Assembly (NCBI RefSeq): GCF_019925205.1
Contig: NW_026869896.1
Coordinates: 1,302,001-1,366,000, forward strand
Reading direction: 5' to 3'
Source: Metopolophium dirhodum
Lineage: Eukaryota; Arthropoda; Insecta; Hemiptera; Aphididae
DNA: 64,000 nt
Shown: positions 34,896 to 45,776 of the stretch, piece after piece
How positions within the stretch are numbered: the stretch's first letter is position 1
Layout of the letters: the number at the start of each line of letters is the position of its first letter
Notes under the pieces: generated by a model
The model's database searches: none
The model's input: the letters and a program-made list of their open reading frames with translations, nothing else
Told to the model about the DNA's origin: nothing
Position numbers and translations under genes: made by a program

Positions 34896-34922
34896 TTTTT
34901 CAAGATATTTTATCTTGAAAAA
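34896..34922. terminator. Perfect hairpin between convergent genes
   Basis: TTTTTCAAGATA and its exact complement flank a 3-nt TTT loop, a 12-bp perfect stem. It lies 22 bp after the plus-strand stop and 14 bp before the minus-strand stop. Position and symmetry suggest a bidirectional transcript-end signal, as used by some large DNA viruses. Confidence 0.55.
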
Positions 34923-34935
34923 AAACTTTTTATAT

Positions 34936-36191
34936 CTATCTTTTGATTAGATCAAGAACACCAATAAATTCTTCATCAAAATTAACAATATTACCTTTCA
35001 AATCTAAAATATAAATGTCTATTTTTTGAATCCGATTTTTACTCACTGGTCTATATATCATTTTATGAGGTTTAATCAAAGCACTATTAGAATTATATTG
35101 AAATAAAAATAAAACTTCATCATAATGATATACCTCATCAATATTATGTGTAATAGATTCTTCAATTATATTATAATGTACTTCTAGTATTTTGTTGTTA
35201 TTATTTTGATGAATTTTCTCCATAATGTGTATGTATTGTATCAATCACTCCTAAACTTAAATTTAAATCTTTATTAAATGAAAAATAATCTTTTGTTGTT
35301 ATTTTAATGTAATCACCATTATTTTCAAACTTCATAATCGAATTGAATAAACTATTTAAATGTTCAATTGAATAATTTCCTTTTAATTCTGTTTTACTAT
35401 TTTCATTAAAAATAATGTCATTTATTTCTTTTAAGAAACCTTGAGTGTAAAATGTTGAAGTTTATTCCTATTACCGTATAAACAATATCTGGTGGTGTAT
35501 AGTCAACACCTAATTCTATTTCTTTCCCTTTAGGCCATGTTTTATTAATAGGGATCAGACGTTTTATAAAATTAAAGCCTAAACAATTTGATAAATATTC
35601 ATCAAAGTACAGACAAATTGAAGCAGTTATTTTTAATAAATTTTTATTTATTTCAATATTTATTTCAGGAAAATTTTCCACAAATTTAGTTCCGAATGAA
35701 TTAAATAAATTTTCAATTTCGCCTATTGAATAAATACCTATAAATATTGTACCTAGTGGGATTTGACCATTTCGACCTAATCTAAATTCACATTCTTTTT
35801 CAATATTTATATAATATTCACCATCAATAGAATAGTACATTTTTTTCTCTCTTGTCATTGAAAAATCTATATTACTATTAAAACCTAAATAATTTTTTAA
35901 TTGTTCATCTAATTTATAATAACAAGGAGATTTAATTGTAATTCTATTAGTTTCGTCAGAAAATGATATAATAAGTGGTTCTATTTCTTTGTTGAATTGT
36001 TCAATACTATATCTACCCGTTTATATATGTATTATATTCTGTTTAATTTTTATACAACAGTTTGATTCAATATTAATAAAATTGTTGCCTTTCAAAACTA
36101 TTGAATAGAGACCTAAAAAATGATCACCATCATCATTGTGAATAGGTTTGTTTAAATGAATACAACCCTTTTTAACTTTTATAAATACCAT
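34936..36191 (-). pseudogene. Virus-derived multi-domain protein, broken
   Basis: One gene starting ATG 36191 can be followed through an in-frame stop (36021-36023), a frameshift at about 35430-35460 and another near 35240, to a stop at 34936. It contains three repeats of a domain of about 50 residues opening with G-x-Y-S-I (GRYSIEQFN, GIYSIGEIENLFN, GNYSIEHLNSLFN); in two of them it closes with a LGF motif. The end is beta-rich (DIYILDLKGNIVNFDEEF). It pairs with the capsid-like gene in convergent orientation. It resembles uncharacterised proteins linked to endogenous virus-like elements of insects. The function is unknown; a structural or attachment role is a guess. Confidence 0.4.
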
Positions 36192-36219
36192 TTATAAAAG
36201 TAAATTTATTTTTTTATTT

Positions 36220-36287
36220 AAAATTAAAATCATGTCTTATTTTCCCATTCTTTAAAATTAAAATCATGTCTTGTTTTCCCATTCTTT
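36220..36287. repeat. 34-bp tandem duplication across a gene end
   Basis: AAAATTAAAATCATGTCTT at 36220 recurs at 36254 with one difference. Because 34 is not a multiple of three, the inner copy of the small gene's last codons is read in another frame before it stops. Confidence 0.85.
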
Positions 36288-36553
36288 AAAATGTTTTCAC
36301 AATTATAAATAAGATTCAATCTTGTTTCCGAATTTGTATTATACCAAGTTATTTTGTTTTCTGTAAATTCATTTTTATATCTATCTGGTAAATTTAACAT
36401 ATATTCATCGTTTAATCTTTTTCCAAACTTTGTATCAATCATTATGAACTTATTTACTTTGTATGGTTTTCCTTGTTCCAAATCATTAAATTTTATAAAT
36501 GAATATCCATTGTTCATTTTATTTAAAGCATCTTTAAAGTTTTCCATTTCCAT
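36230..36553 (-). CDS. Small protein of the virus-derived element (107 aa)
   Basis: ATG 36553 opens MEMENFKDALNKMNNGYSF; the middle has KVNKFIMIDTKFGKRLNDEY and NLPDRYKNEFTENKI. The length and the beta-rich pattern with a central basic TKFGKR motif suggest a small nucleic-acid-binding (OB-like) protein, but this is a guess from pattern. The C-terminus is altered by the 34-bp duplication; without it the frame would stop soon after HDFNF. It reads in the same direction as the multi-domain gene and ends 39 bp upstream of it. Confidence 0.4.
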   Translation of the reverse strand: MEMENFKDALNKMNNGYSFIKFNDLEQGKPYKVNKFIMIDTKFGKRLNDEYMLNLPDRYKNEFTENKITWYNTNSETRLNLIYNCENILKNGKTRHDFNFKEWENKT

Positions 36554-36751
36554 TTCTTATTTATATTAGAAAATATAAATTTTTTTTTATTTTCAATAAT
36601 TTTTTTAAAAAAATTTCTATTATAATAGTATTTATTTTACGCTAGTGTGTCACTTATATTTTGATTAAGTTTAAAAATTATTATAAATTATTACTATTAT
36701 TTTAACTAGAATCCTATATTTATTTAATTAAATTATTATGACTATTAATTA
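36554..36751. other. AT-rich junction before the env-bearing provirus
   Basis: No copy of the candidate 3' LTR start (TGTAGCGAGC) occurs here, so the provirus appears to lack its 5' LTR or begins close to gag. Confidence 0.4.
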
Positions 36752-37914
36752 ATGAGTCAAAAAGAAATTAATGTTAACCTAACTGAAAGCGAAACCGAAA
36801 GTGTTCAATTAATAGATCAGGTTAAAGTTTCCGTAAGCACTGAAGTAACAAGTGATAGTGAATTAAATAAGGGAACTGACAAAGAAAAAGATACAACAAA
36901 TAGCGATAATAAGGATTTATTAATCGATTTAAGTACAGACGAAGGGTATCAATATTCTGTAGATTTCGATAGGGAAAAATATTTAACAGCTATCAGGGAA
37001 AAGAATTTGTTGAATACAAGTATAACACCGATATTAGTTAGCATGTAGCAAGATGTAGGTGCATATGCACGACGCGTAGAACAACTTTTTTACAATTTAT
37101 GCATAGCTAGTACCAAAAATAAGAGTACAGAACAGGCAACTACCATTCGCGATCAGTTAAAAGATCAGACATTAGTAGTATTTATTAAGGGATTAGTACC
37201 TAGTTTAAAGAACATAGAAAACCTCAAAAGCCACCCACTTTAGAATTAGCTATACAGGTTGCTAAGGACGAAGATATTGAACTTAAATCTGAATCGGAAG
37301 CATACCAGTACTACGGAGGTGATAACCCCCGTAGACAAGCAAATAGTTCTAATCACAATAATTTCAATAGGCAGAATAATTATTCTAACAATAATAATCG
37401 TAACCACAATAATAATTATAATCCACCAAATAATAATAATAATAGACCGAGTACTAATACATATAATAGGCCACAATATAATCAGAATCCGAATTTTAAT
37501 AGGCCACAATACAATAGAAATCCGAATTTTTATAGACCCGATATAAATCACGGTAATAGAAACAATCAATACCAGCCTCGAAATAGTAACAATGGTTTTA
37601 ATAATAATCAAGGTAGTAATTATCGAAATAATGCCATACAGTGTTACCAGTGTGGAGGTAACCATATCGCGCGAAATTGTAATCAAAATTCGCGTCCGTC
37701 CAACAATAATTTTACGCGACAACCTACTAATTATAACGCACCGGTAAACCTTATGTGTAAATATTGTAAAGTTCCTGGACACGACGTCACCAAATGCTTT
37801 AGAAAGCAGAATAATGATAGGCGTAATAATAATTCGGGAAACTTGCCAAGATCGGACGACAGGAGTGGCGCTCGACCGATAAACTTAATAGCCACAGTAG
37901 ATGAGGGTTACTAA
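36752..37914 (+). pseudogene. gag: Provirus gag
   Basis: ATG 36752 opens an acidic, Ser/Thr-rich N-terminus. A TAG at 37046-37048 and a one-base shift near 37223 interrupt a capsid-like segment (GAYARRVEQLFYNL, VVFIKGLVPSLKN). The frame then continues through a long Asn-rich tract (37320-37620) to two CCHC knuckles (CYQCGGNHIARNC and CKYCKVPGHDVTKC) and ends at 37914. Pol begins in the -1 frame relative to gag, as in errantiviruses. Confidence 0.75.
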
Positions 37915-37931
37915 AACGATGTCTACACATC

Positions 37932-40900
37932 ATGTCAGTCATAAACAAAAACCATATTACTTGTCAGTCTGCCAATGTAAAAAAAGAGTTCATGGAACTA
38001 TTAATTGACACTGGAAGCGACGTTAATTTAATAAAATTTAGTACTTTAACTGGAGACACACTAGTGCAGGAAGATAAAAATATATATTTAAAGGGTATTA
38101 ACGATAAGATCGTGCCAACAGTAGGATTAATAAAAATAACCTTAAGATTTAATGATGTTAATATAGAAACAGAATTTCAAGTAGTACGTGATTCGTTCCC
38201 TATACCTAAGGATGGTATTTTGGGACAACAATTTTTAATGGATAATAAGGCAGTAATAGATGTAGCAAACAACACATTAGTAATAAATAATAAGATAGTT
38301 AATAAGATAATTAAGGATAAGTTATGTTTTAAGTTGGAACCAAGAACTGAAACAGTTGTGACCGTGCCAATTGCCGATCCGGCTATGGAAAATAAAGATG
38401 TTATAGTTCTTAAACAAGAATTAATTAAGGACGTATACTGTGCCAATGTGGTAGGAACAGTAAGGTCGGGAAAGGTTTTAGTCAGTATATTAAATGTTTC
38501 TGAAGTAACTAAAGAAATTAACGAAGGTATTATGAATCGAATATTGTATGATACCGCTACGACCTATAGTATACATGCGGTACATACTGAGATTAATGAT
38601 GACAATCGAGTCAATAGAATTTTAAATTTAATACGAAGTGACCATATGAGTATTGATGAGAGACAGTCCATATTTGAAATATGTGAACAATATGCGGAAA
38701 TATTTCATTTAGAAGGCGATTGATTAACTTTTACAAATGCAGCCGAGCATGTTATAAATTTGAACGTTAACCAACAACCCATTTATCAAAGACCCTATAG
38801 GTTGCCACATTCGCAACAAGCCGAGATTAAACAACAGTTGGATAAGATGCAACAGGATGGAATTATAGAACCATCTAGTTCACCTTGGAATGCTTGGAAT
38901 GCACTTGTTAAGAAAAAGATAGATGCCAGTGGAAAAGAAAAGTTTCGTATCGTGATAGACTTAAGAGCTTTAAATCAAGTAACATTAAATGAATTTCATC
39001 CCTTACCTAATATCACGGAAATACTCGATAATTTAGGACAATGCAAATTGTTTAGCGTAATTGACCTCGCTTCAGGTTTTTACCAAATTCCGTTATCAGA
39101 ATCTTCACGAGAGCTTACAGCTTTTTCAGCTTACAATGCACACTACCACTTTAAACGAATGGCGATGGGGATGAAGACTAGCCCCTTCACATTCCAGAGA
39201 CTTATGGATAATGTAATGTCAGGAATTATTGGGATAAAATGTCTAGTATATCTTGACGACATAATAATCTATGGGAAAAATTTGGATGATCACAACAATA
39301 AGCAATTTCGACCTTATCTTTATGGAAGGAAATTTACTATCTTGAGCGACCACAGACCATTAGCGTGGATATTTAATTTAAAGGACCCCTTATCAAAGTT
39401 GGCTAGATGGCGAATACAATTAGAACAATACGAATACGTCATTAAATACAAACCTGGAATTCAGAATGCTAATGTAGATGCTTTGACACGAATGTATACT
39501 ATACAGGATATAAAAGAGGAAAGCTATAATAATTTCCTTGTAAAATTCGAAGGCACATTGATAACCAATGGTAACGTTAAGGAGGTACATGGAGAATTGT
39601 TGGAGTCACCTCCTGAGTATCATATAGTTACTGAAATAGAAAAGTATTATAACTTCAGGTCAGGAACCAACTACGAAATAAAACAGAAATTTGGGGATAC
39701 CGTTATCTTGAAATCCAACAAACAAGTAGGAGAAGTAACAAAGGTTAAACATAAAGATAGGTATATAATATTCTTAATAACCAAAAGTAAGTCTAAGCAG
39801 AACACTACGTATGAAAATCTATATACAGCTTTATTGAATTAAAAACATTTTAGTGAAAAGCATTCTTTAAAGAAACTCATAATGAATCAGTTAGGTCGAA
39901 AGGATGGATTAGAATGGGACAAGGTTAGAGCTATTATTAGATATATATTTCGAAACACAGGAATAGAAATTGTAGTTTGTTCAAAAATGGAATATACAGA
40001 GCTAGAGAAATCGATTATATTTAAACAGTTTCACGACTCAGTACTTGGAGGAAATGCAGGAATACACAAAACCATTAGGAAGATTAAACGTCAGTTTAAT
40101 TGGCCAGGGCTAAAGTTAGATGTAAAAAACTATATTACGAATTGTGAGTCCTGCCAAAAGAATAAAGTTACGAATAGGAAAATTAAGCAACCCATGGTAA
40201 TAACCACCACAAGTTCAAAACCATTTGAAAATATATTTTTGGATATAGTAGGACCCTTAGTCATTACCGCATCTGGAAATACTTATATTTTAACAATGCA
40301 AGATGATTTAACTAAATATTCATTGGGAGTACCATTACCAAACCACACAGCCAATACTGTAGCTGAAGCCTTTGTAGTACATTTCGTTTGTATTCATGGA
40401 ATACCAGAGACCATATTAACTGACCAAGGGACAGATTTTCTAAGTAAAACATTTGCAGAAGTATGCAAACTTTTAAAGATTAACAAGATAAACACCAGCC
40501 CTTATCACCCACAAACTAATGGGGGGTTGGAAAGATCACATAGACCATTAGCTGAGTATCTTAGGCATTATGTAGACAAGGATTTAAATACTTGGGATCA
40601 ACTATTACCTTATGCCTTATTCGTTTATAATTCGACTGAACATTCAGCCACAAATTATCAACCATATACATTATTGTATGGGAAGGAACTAAATATTCCA
40701 GTAAATTTGAAAAGTAACCCCGAGCCTATATACAACTACAATGATTATCTATATGACCTGAAACAAAAAATGCAGGAGTCTCATAAAATAGCAAGAGAAA
40801 GGTTAATAAAGAAAAAGATTAAATCAAAAGCGAATTATGATAAAAACGCTCATAGTGAAGAGTTGCATGTTAAAGATTCAATACTGTTACGAGATAATAC

Positions 40901-41048
40901 ACAAAAGAATAAGTTAACACCATTATGGAAGGGACCATACGAAATATTAGAGGTGTTAGATACTGAGTATATTGTTATTCAAAGGGGAAGAAGGAAGGTC
41001 ACGGTACATAGAAATGATGTGAAAAAATATCATGAAAGTTCCAGTTAG
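37932..41048 (+). pseudogene. pol: Provirus pol with internal deletion
   Basis: A single frame carries protease (LLIDTGSDVNLI), reverse transcriptase (RIVIDLRALNQVT, LVYLDDIIIYG) and integrase (zinc region, FLDIVGP, TDQGTDF, NGGLERSHRPLAEYL) plus a C-terminal chromatin- or LTR-binding-like tail (LWKGPYEILEVLD). Stops are at 38721-38723 and 39840-39842. Immediately after the YLDD region, about 39290, the sequence jumps in frame to the end of RNase H (ILSDHRPLAWIFNL), so the thumb and most of RNase H are missing. A 9-bp tandem duplication (TGGAATGCT) sits near 38888. Confidence 0.8.
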
Positions 41049-41156
41049 AGAATTAAATAAGATAACTAAGATAGATATAGTTGTAAATTATTGAGTAAAT
41101 AACGTAGGTGATAAGAAAAATAATTTAATTTTAGGGAAAAGCAGAAAAATTTCCTG

Positions 41157-41465
41157 TTGGAATTAGAACGGGCTATCGGAAGTGAAACCCACCATTATAG
41201 CATATTACGCCCAGATGAATTACCCAAATGTTTAATAAAACATATAAGCACAGCAAATCATAATTTAACTGAACCATTCTCGAGATCCAAATTAAAGGAA
41301 TACACTAAGAATATAGCAAAATTTTTATATGATATGACAGAAAATAGGGGATGGTTAGATGAGTGTTGTTGTGACACATTGATAGATTTCATAGAATTTA
41401 TACCTGAACCAGGCGATTTGCTGGAATATAAAAGATTAGAAGCTAACGAAATGATTGCTTTATAG
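41157..41465 (+). CDS. Small provirus ORF between pol and env (paralogue 1)
   Basis: A TTTTAATTTTAG acceptor at 41134 precedes an open frame that has no early ATG, so translation probably uses a spliced upstream start, as for gypsy env. About 100 residues, with a helical segment KNIAKFLYDMTENRGW and the end EPGDLLEYKR. The ORF at 50215-50520 shows the same pattern (KRFMTDMVVERD, SAKDLLFYER). The stop overlaps the next acceptor. Function unknown; predicted soluble, with no membrane segment. Confidence 0.5.
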   Translation: MELERAIGSETHHYSILRPDELPKCLIKHISTANHNLTEPFSRSKLKEYTKNIAKFLYDMTENRGWLDECCCDTLIDFIEFIPEPGDLLEYKRLEANEMIAL

Positions 41466-42332
41466 ATTAATTGGTTTACTGGAGATTCATGGTCAATCAG
41501 GGATTCCGGAAGAAGCAAAGAGGGAAACTGAAATATTGTTTAATGAAACTACACCACTAGGAGGGCTCATGGTACAAAGTGTAACAAGTATCCAGGATAA
41601 TAGAAAAGTTTACCCGAGATCTATGAACACAGATGTAATTTACGATTTATACGTATAAAATGTAATGGAATGATTGACAGCGATAAGGTATTCCGACAAG
41701 GACAGATTTCATTATCTGTGTATGTGGGAAAACATTGTTCAATAAATTTGCTAGGACCAGAAGGAATAGAATCCGAAGGGATAGTTTCCACACAATTCGG
41801 TTTGACAGGAGATCAAGTATTATTCGAACAAAGATTGCTTATAGAACCCATACCTCTTCAAGATTTTCAAAATAAAGATAACACAACTAGTGCAACAGAG
41901 GTAGAAAGAAAAGCTGAGATAAGATCCTTACCTGATATGTTAGAAACAACCACCAAGTTGAATACCACAGAATATCCAATAACATTATCAACAACCCACT
42001 TAGATGCAGATGTAATCACTAATAATTCAGTTAATACAACCGTACTTTAGGAAACCACCAAGGCCAGTAATCTAAGGGAAATCACCGAAACCAGTGAATC
42101 AATAGGAACCAATACTAAAACAAATAATCAAAAAGGAAAGGAATTAGAATTAAACTATATATATGTAATATGTGTCATAATGGGAATAGTTATAATAGCC
42201 ATAATTATACTAGTAATTAATATAAGTCAACATTACGAATTGGTGGAAAGAAACCGATTCAATTACTTAAACTCAGTAAACCTTAAATCTCATACATGTG
42301 ACGATATAGAGTTAGCAGAAACTAAAATGTAA
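41466..42332 (+). pseudogene. Extra single-pass membrane protein ORF of the provirus
   Basis: It follows a TTTATAG acceptor (41465). It is broken by a one-base shift near 41650 and a TAG at 42048-42050. The ectodomain is Ser/Thr/Asn-rich (multiple N-x-T/S sites such as NTT and NTTE), followed by a hydrophobic segment (YIYVICVIMGIVIIAIIILV, about 42154-42213) and a short charged tail to 42332, so it looks like a type I glycoprotein. Its first residues resemble the start of env (see findings). It may be a second envelope-type or accessory glycoprotein. No named family is recognised. Confidence 0.5.
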
Positions 42333-42450
42333 TCAAAAGTAAAGTAGATAATTAATAACGTAATATTGTATATTTAGTAAGATAATAAGATAAGTATATT
42401 ATGATATTAAACACTTATCTGTGAACAGAACCGGAAACAGACCTGTGGGA

Positions 42451-42645
42451 ATGGCGACTATGGTAACGAAATATACAGACCCACCGCAACTCACGGGAAG
42501 GGAGAATAAGAAGGAATTGATTGCCATGAGAAATTTAGCATTACGAGTGTTAGACTACGCAGACCATGCAAAGATAACGAAGAGCCCTTGGGAAGTCTTC
42601 ATGGTTAGGTGTATGACGAGGATGACAAACAAGAAACGAGATTAA
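42451..42645 (+). CDS. Small provirus ORF upstream of env (64 aa)
   Basis: ATG 42451 opens MATMVTKYTDPPQLTGRENK; the rest is basic and helical (ELIAMRNLALRVLDYAD). It is short and of unknown function. It lies between the membrane-protein ORF and the env acceptor. It could be a genuine accessory ORF or chance. Confidence 0.3.
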   Translation: MATMVTKYTDPPQLTGRENKKELIAMRNLALRVLDYADHAKITKSPWEVFMVRCMTRMTNKKRD

Positions 42646-42814
42646 TTAGAAAATGCCAGTTCAATTGTTGGTGTATTAGAATTTAAATTTGAAACATATT
42701 TACTTGACCTTTAGTAAACTGTAACTTGTGACAAAAGTAAATTGTAAATTAACATTGGAAAGACAATAAACGTAGCAATGAAGTAATTTTGATGATTATG
42801 ATCGATTTTGTTCT

Positions 42815-44818
42815 TTGTATAGGTTGTTATGCATTCCCATCATTCAAGGACAACTACCGAATTATAATGAAGAATTTAAAAATGAAACAGCTATATTTTT
42901 TGAAAATCAAGGTGAATTAAGAATTGTAGGAGCACAATGGGAACTAGTAACATACATACCGTTAGAGAATTATGATAATAGATATGACGCTTTATTAAAT
43001 GAAATTAATAATATGACAAACCATTGTAAGCATATATTATCTGAATATGAGATATGTTCAAGGTTCGCACATGTATTAAAAACAATGTTTATGGAAATAG
43101 CTTCACAAAGGGAACAAATGTATGAATCTATAGGTAGATATATAAATACCGATGATAAGGAAACAGTAATTAGAAAAAGAAGAGGGTTAATAAATATTGT
43201 AGGGACTGCGATGAAAACTTTATTCGGGGTGTGCGATGATGATTGCACCAAAGAAGCAAATAAAAATATCGAAAAAATGGAAACTAGTAATGTAAACATG
43301 TTACATATTTTAAAGAGCCAAACTACAGTAGTAAAATCAGTTGTACAAGGAATAGGGAACACGACCATAGAAATGAATAAGTTATATGTCGAGTTAGGAG
43401 AAAAACAGGGGGAAATATACAAAAAATTAAATGAAGCAGCAAATCATACTCATACGTTAGAAACCTTGATACTTAGCAATAGAATACACAGCATATTCAC
43501 TGCATTAATTACACAATTTTCTTATGAAACCACCACTATAAGTGCTATAATAACAGCAGCTAGAACAGGGATTCTGCATCCAAGTCTAGTGACTCCAAGA
43601 GAATTAGGTAGGCAATTGACCCAGATTAAATTAAACTTACCAGTTAATTTGAATTTACCCATGGGAACTAAAGCAAATGAAATATATGAGTTAAGTAAAA
43701 TAACTAAGATGGCCGTGTATTACAGTGGAAATCAGATAGTGTTCTTAATTAAAATACCATTGATAACAGAACTAGAACTAACATTATTCAAAATTATACC
43801 AATTCCACATAGATTTGACTACAGACATAGTGTAATATTAAAGCCAGAATTTCAGTATGTAGGAATAACTAAGAATAGGAGACAGTTTACAACCTTCACA
43901 GAAACACAATTGTTAAGCTGTATAGCTACCGAAATTTTCAATATATGTCCAGAATTTCAACCTATTCAACATGAATCCGTTAGACAACCATGCGAAATTT
44001 CATTATTTAAGAATCCTGATGTGTTACCAAGCAACTGCGAAGCAGGAATCATAGTGATAGCAAAGAATATTTATCATAAGTTAAAGTATGCAAATACACG
44101 GATTTATACCACTAACAATGATACATTAACCATAACATGTCAAGGGGAACAAGAGCCACATATAGTACAATTAAGGAATCAGGGTTTAGTCAACTTAAAT
44201 CAAGAATGTAGGGCTTATGCTAGTGATATAGTTTTAAACCCCACGCGGGAAGTAAAATCCAAATATTATTTGAACTTTATACCTAAACTAGGAATAGGTA
44301 GTTTGAATCTTAATATTCTAAAACTAAACACATTAGCAATTCCTAAATATACCCAAGGTCATGATTTACTAAGGCTAGATAACGTTCACGAATTAGCTCA
44401 TTCCCTGAATGAAATACAATCAATGGTCGAAAAAGAAGAAGATAGGCAGGGCGGAAAGGCCGACCAAGCTAAACATTATTTGACATATGTTTTAATAGGA
44501 TTACTATCATGTTCTTTAATATTAATTTTATTGATATACGTAATGTATCTATACACTAGGACTCTAAAAAGAAATAATAATGCTATGGTGGTCAGAACAA
44601 TTAAAAAACCACTTGGTAAAGGTAAGTTCTGTAAACAAACAATTTATGAACCAATGAGGAAAAATATATCATACAACGAGCATGGACCTATAGTAAACCG
44701 TAAGTTGTATGAGAGTAAAGAGGAATTACAGGAAACCTCATTTTCAGATACTAATGACAGGAATATAGGTATCAATAATACTACTGCTAGTAATTTACCA
44801 GCAATAATAAGTAATTAA
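42815..44818 (+). CDS. env: Envelope glycoprotein, baculovirus F-like (errantivirus Env)
   Basis: A TTGTATAG acceptor ends at 42822, so env is probably made from a spliced mRNA that supplies the start. The roughly 660-residue frame is open. It has a furin-type basic cleavage site followed by a hydrophobic glycine-containing fusion-peptide-like segment at about residues 128-145, a central helical heptad region, a conserved cysteine-bearing ectodomain, one membrane span near residues 587-609 and a cytoplasmic tail of about 55 residues. This layout fits the F-type Env family that mediates membrane fusion. No internal stop is seen, but the rest of the provirus is defective. Confidence 0.8.
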   Translation: MYRLLCIPIIQGQLPNYNEEFKNETAIFFENQGELRIVGAQWELVTYIPLENYDNRYDALLNEINNMTNHCKHILSEYEICSRFAHVLKTMFMEIASQREQMYESIGRYINTDDKETVIRKRRGLINIVGTAMKTLFGVCDDDCTKEANKNIEKMETSNVNMLHILKSQTTVVKSVVQGIGNTTIEMNKLYVELGEKQGEIYKKLNEAANHTHTLETLILSNRIHSIFTALITQFSYETTTISAIITAARTGILHPSLVTPRELGRQLTQIKLNLPVNLNLPMGTKANEIYELSKITKMAVYYSGNQIVFLIKIPLITELELTLFKIIPIPHRFDYRHSVILKPEFQYVGITKNRRQFTTFTETQLLSCIATEIFNICPEFQPIQHESVRQPCEISLFKNPDVLPSNCEAGIIVIAKNIYHKLKYANTRIYTTNNDTLTITCQGEQEPHIVQLRNQGLVNLNQECRAYASDIVLNPTREVKSKYYLNFIPKLGIGSLNLNILKLNTLAIPKYTQGHDLLRLDNVHELAHSLNEIQSMVEKEEDRQGGKADQAKHYLTYVLIGLLSCSLILILLIYVMYLYTRTLKRNNNAMVVRTIKKPLGKGKFCKQTIYEPMRKNISYNEHGPIVNRKLYESKEELQETSFSDTNDRNIGINNTTASNLPAIISN

Positions 44819-45776
44819 AAAAAAAAAAAAAATTTTTATTAATTAATATAAAATAAATGTAATGTAGATATTATAGTATAAGTAAGGAACTAATTATTAT
44901 ATTTGTATATAGAGGAAATACCCACAAGTTCGTTATAATGGATTTCGAGTTTACTAACATTCATAGAACGAGTAAGGTCCTTATATCTGGAGCGATATCG
45001 AACAGTTTGGACCGGTTTAAGATAAGGAAGCTAGAAGGACGACCGTTATATCTGCCAGAAAACGGAGAAGTAAGACCGATGAAGGATCGAGAGGTACTAG
45101 TAGCACAAAAGGCATTAGCACGAATTTTTAAGGCAAAACCCGAACTCAGGGACATTTGTCTAGACCAACTGAATCAGAGTCTTAGAGCACCAGTAAATAG
45201 TTTGAATGCGACCTATATAAAAAACTATATACTGCGTGACAATAAGATTAATGTGATTGTGGTGTTTGGAGGTAGTTCCGACAGAGAAATTTTAAAGAGA
45301 TTAGGAATTAATTTTCCATTATTAGATATGCGCTGTTACGATAAAAATTTAAACCGACAATTTTATTTACAATTAGAGGACGTATCAAACAAAAGAATTA
45401 TTTTTGAAATAGAAGTAGGGTATTATGACAAATCGGGAAGGATATTAAACCTTACCGAGTCACACAATTTAATATGTAAAAAGAAACACAGTCGCTACGC
45501 GAATGTCGTCCGTTACACATGTACTTTATCTGTTGAACCTAAATCGTTTTCTTTCTTAAACCCGAGTTTACGGAAAAATTTGATTTTACTACAGCTGGAT
45601 GCAGGTGGGAAGTCTGATTCAACCCGAATTTTCCTCGTGTGAATATATCACTTCTCGACTAGAAATCTACAAAAAACTGGTAATTATAATTAATCTGCCA
45701 CACACACACGGTTTCCCTGACTGTCACAGTCGGCGGCAGCCGTAATCTCTTCTCTTACGTAACCCGATAACGAACA

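Noticed and set aside
37246..37782. 178-codon minus-strand Ile-rich frame
   Set aside because: It is the complement of the Asn-rich tract of provirus gag.
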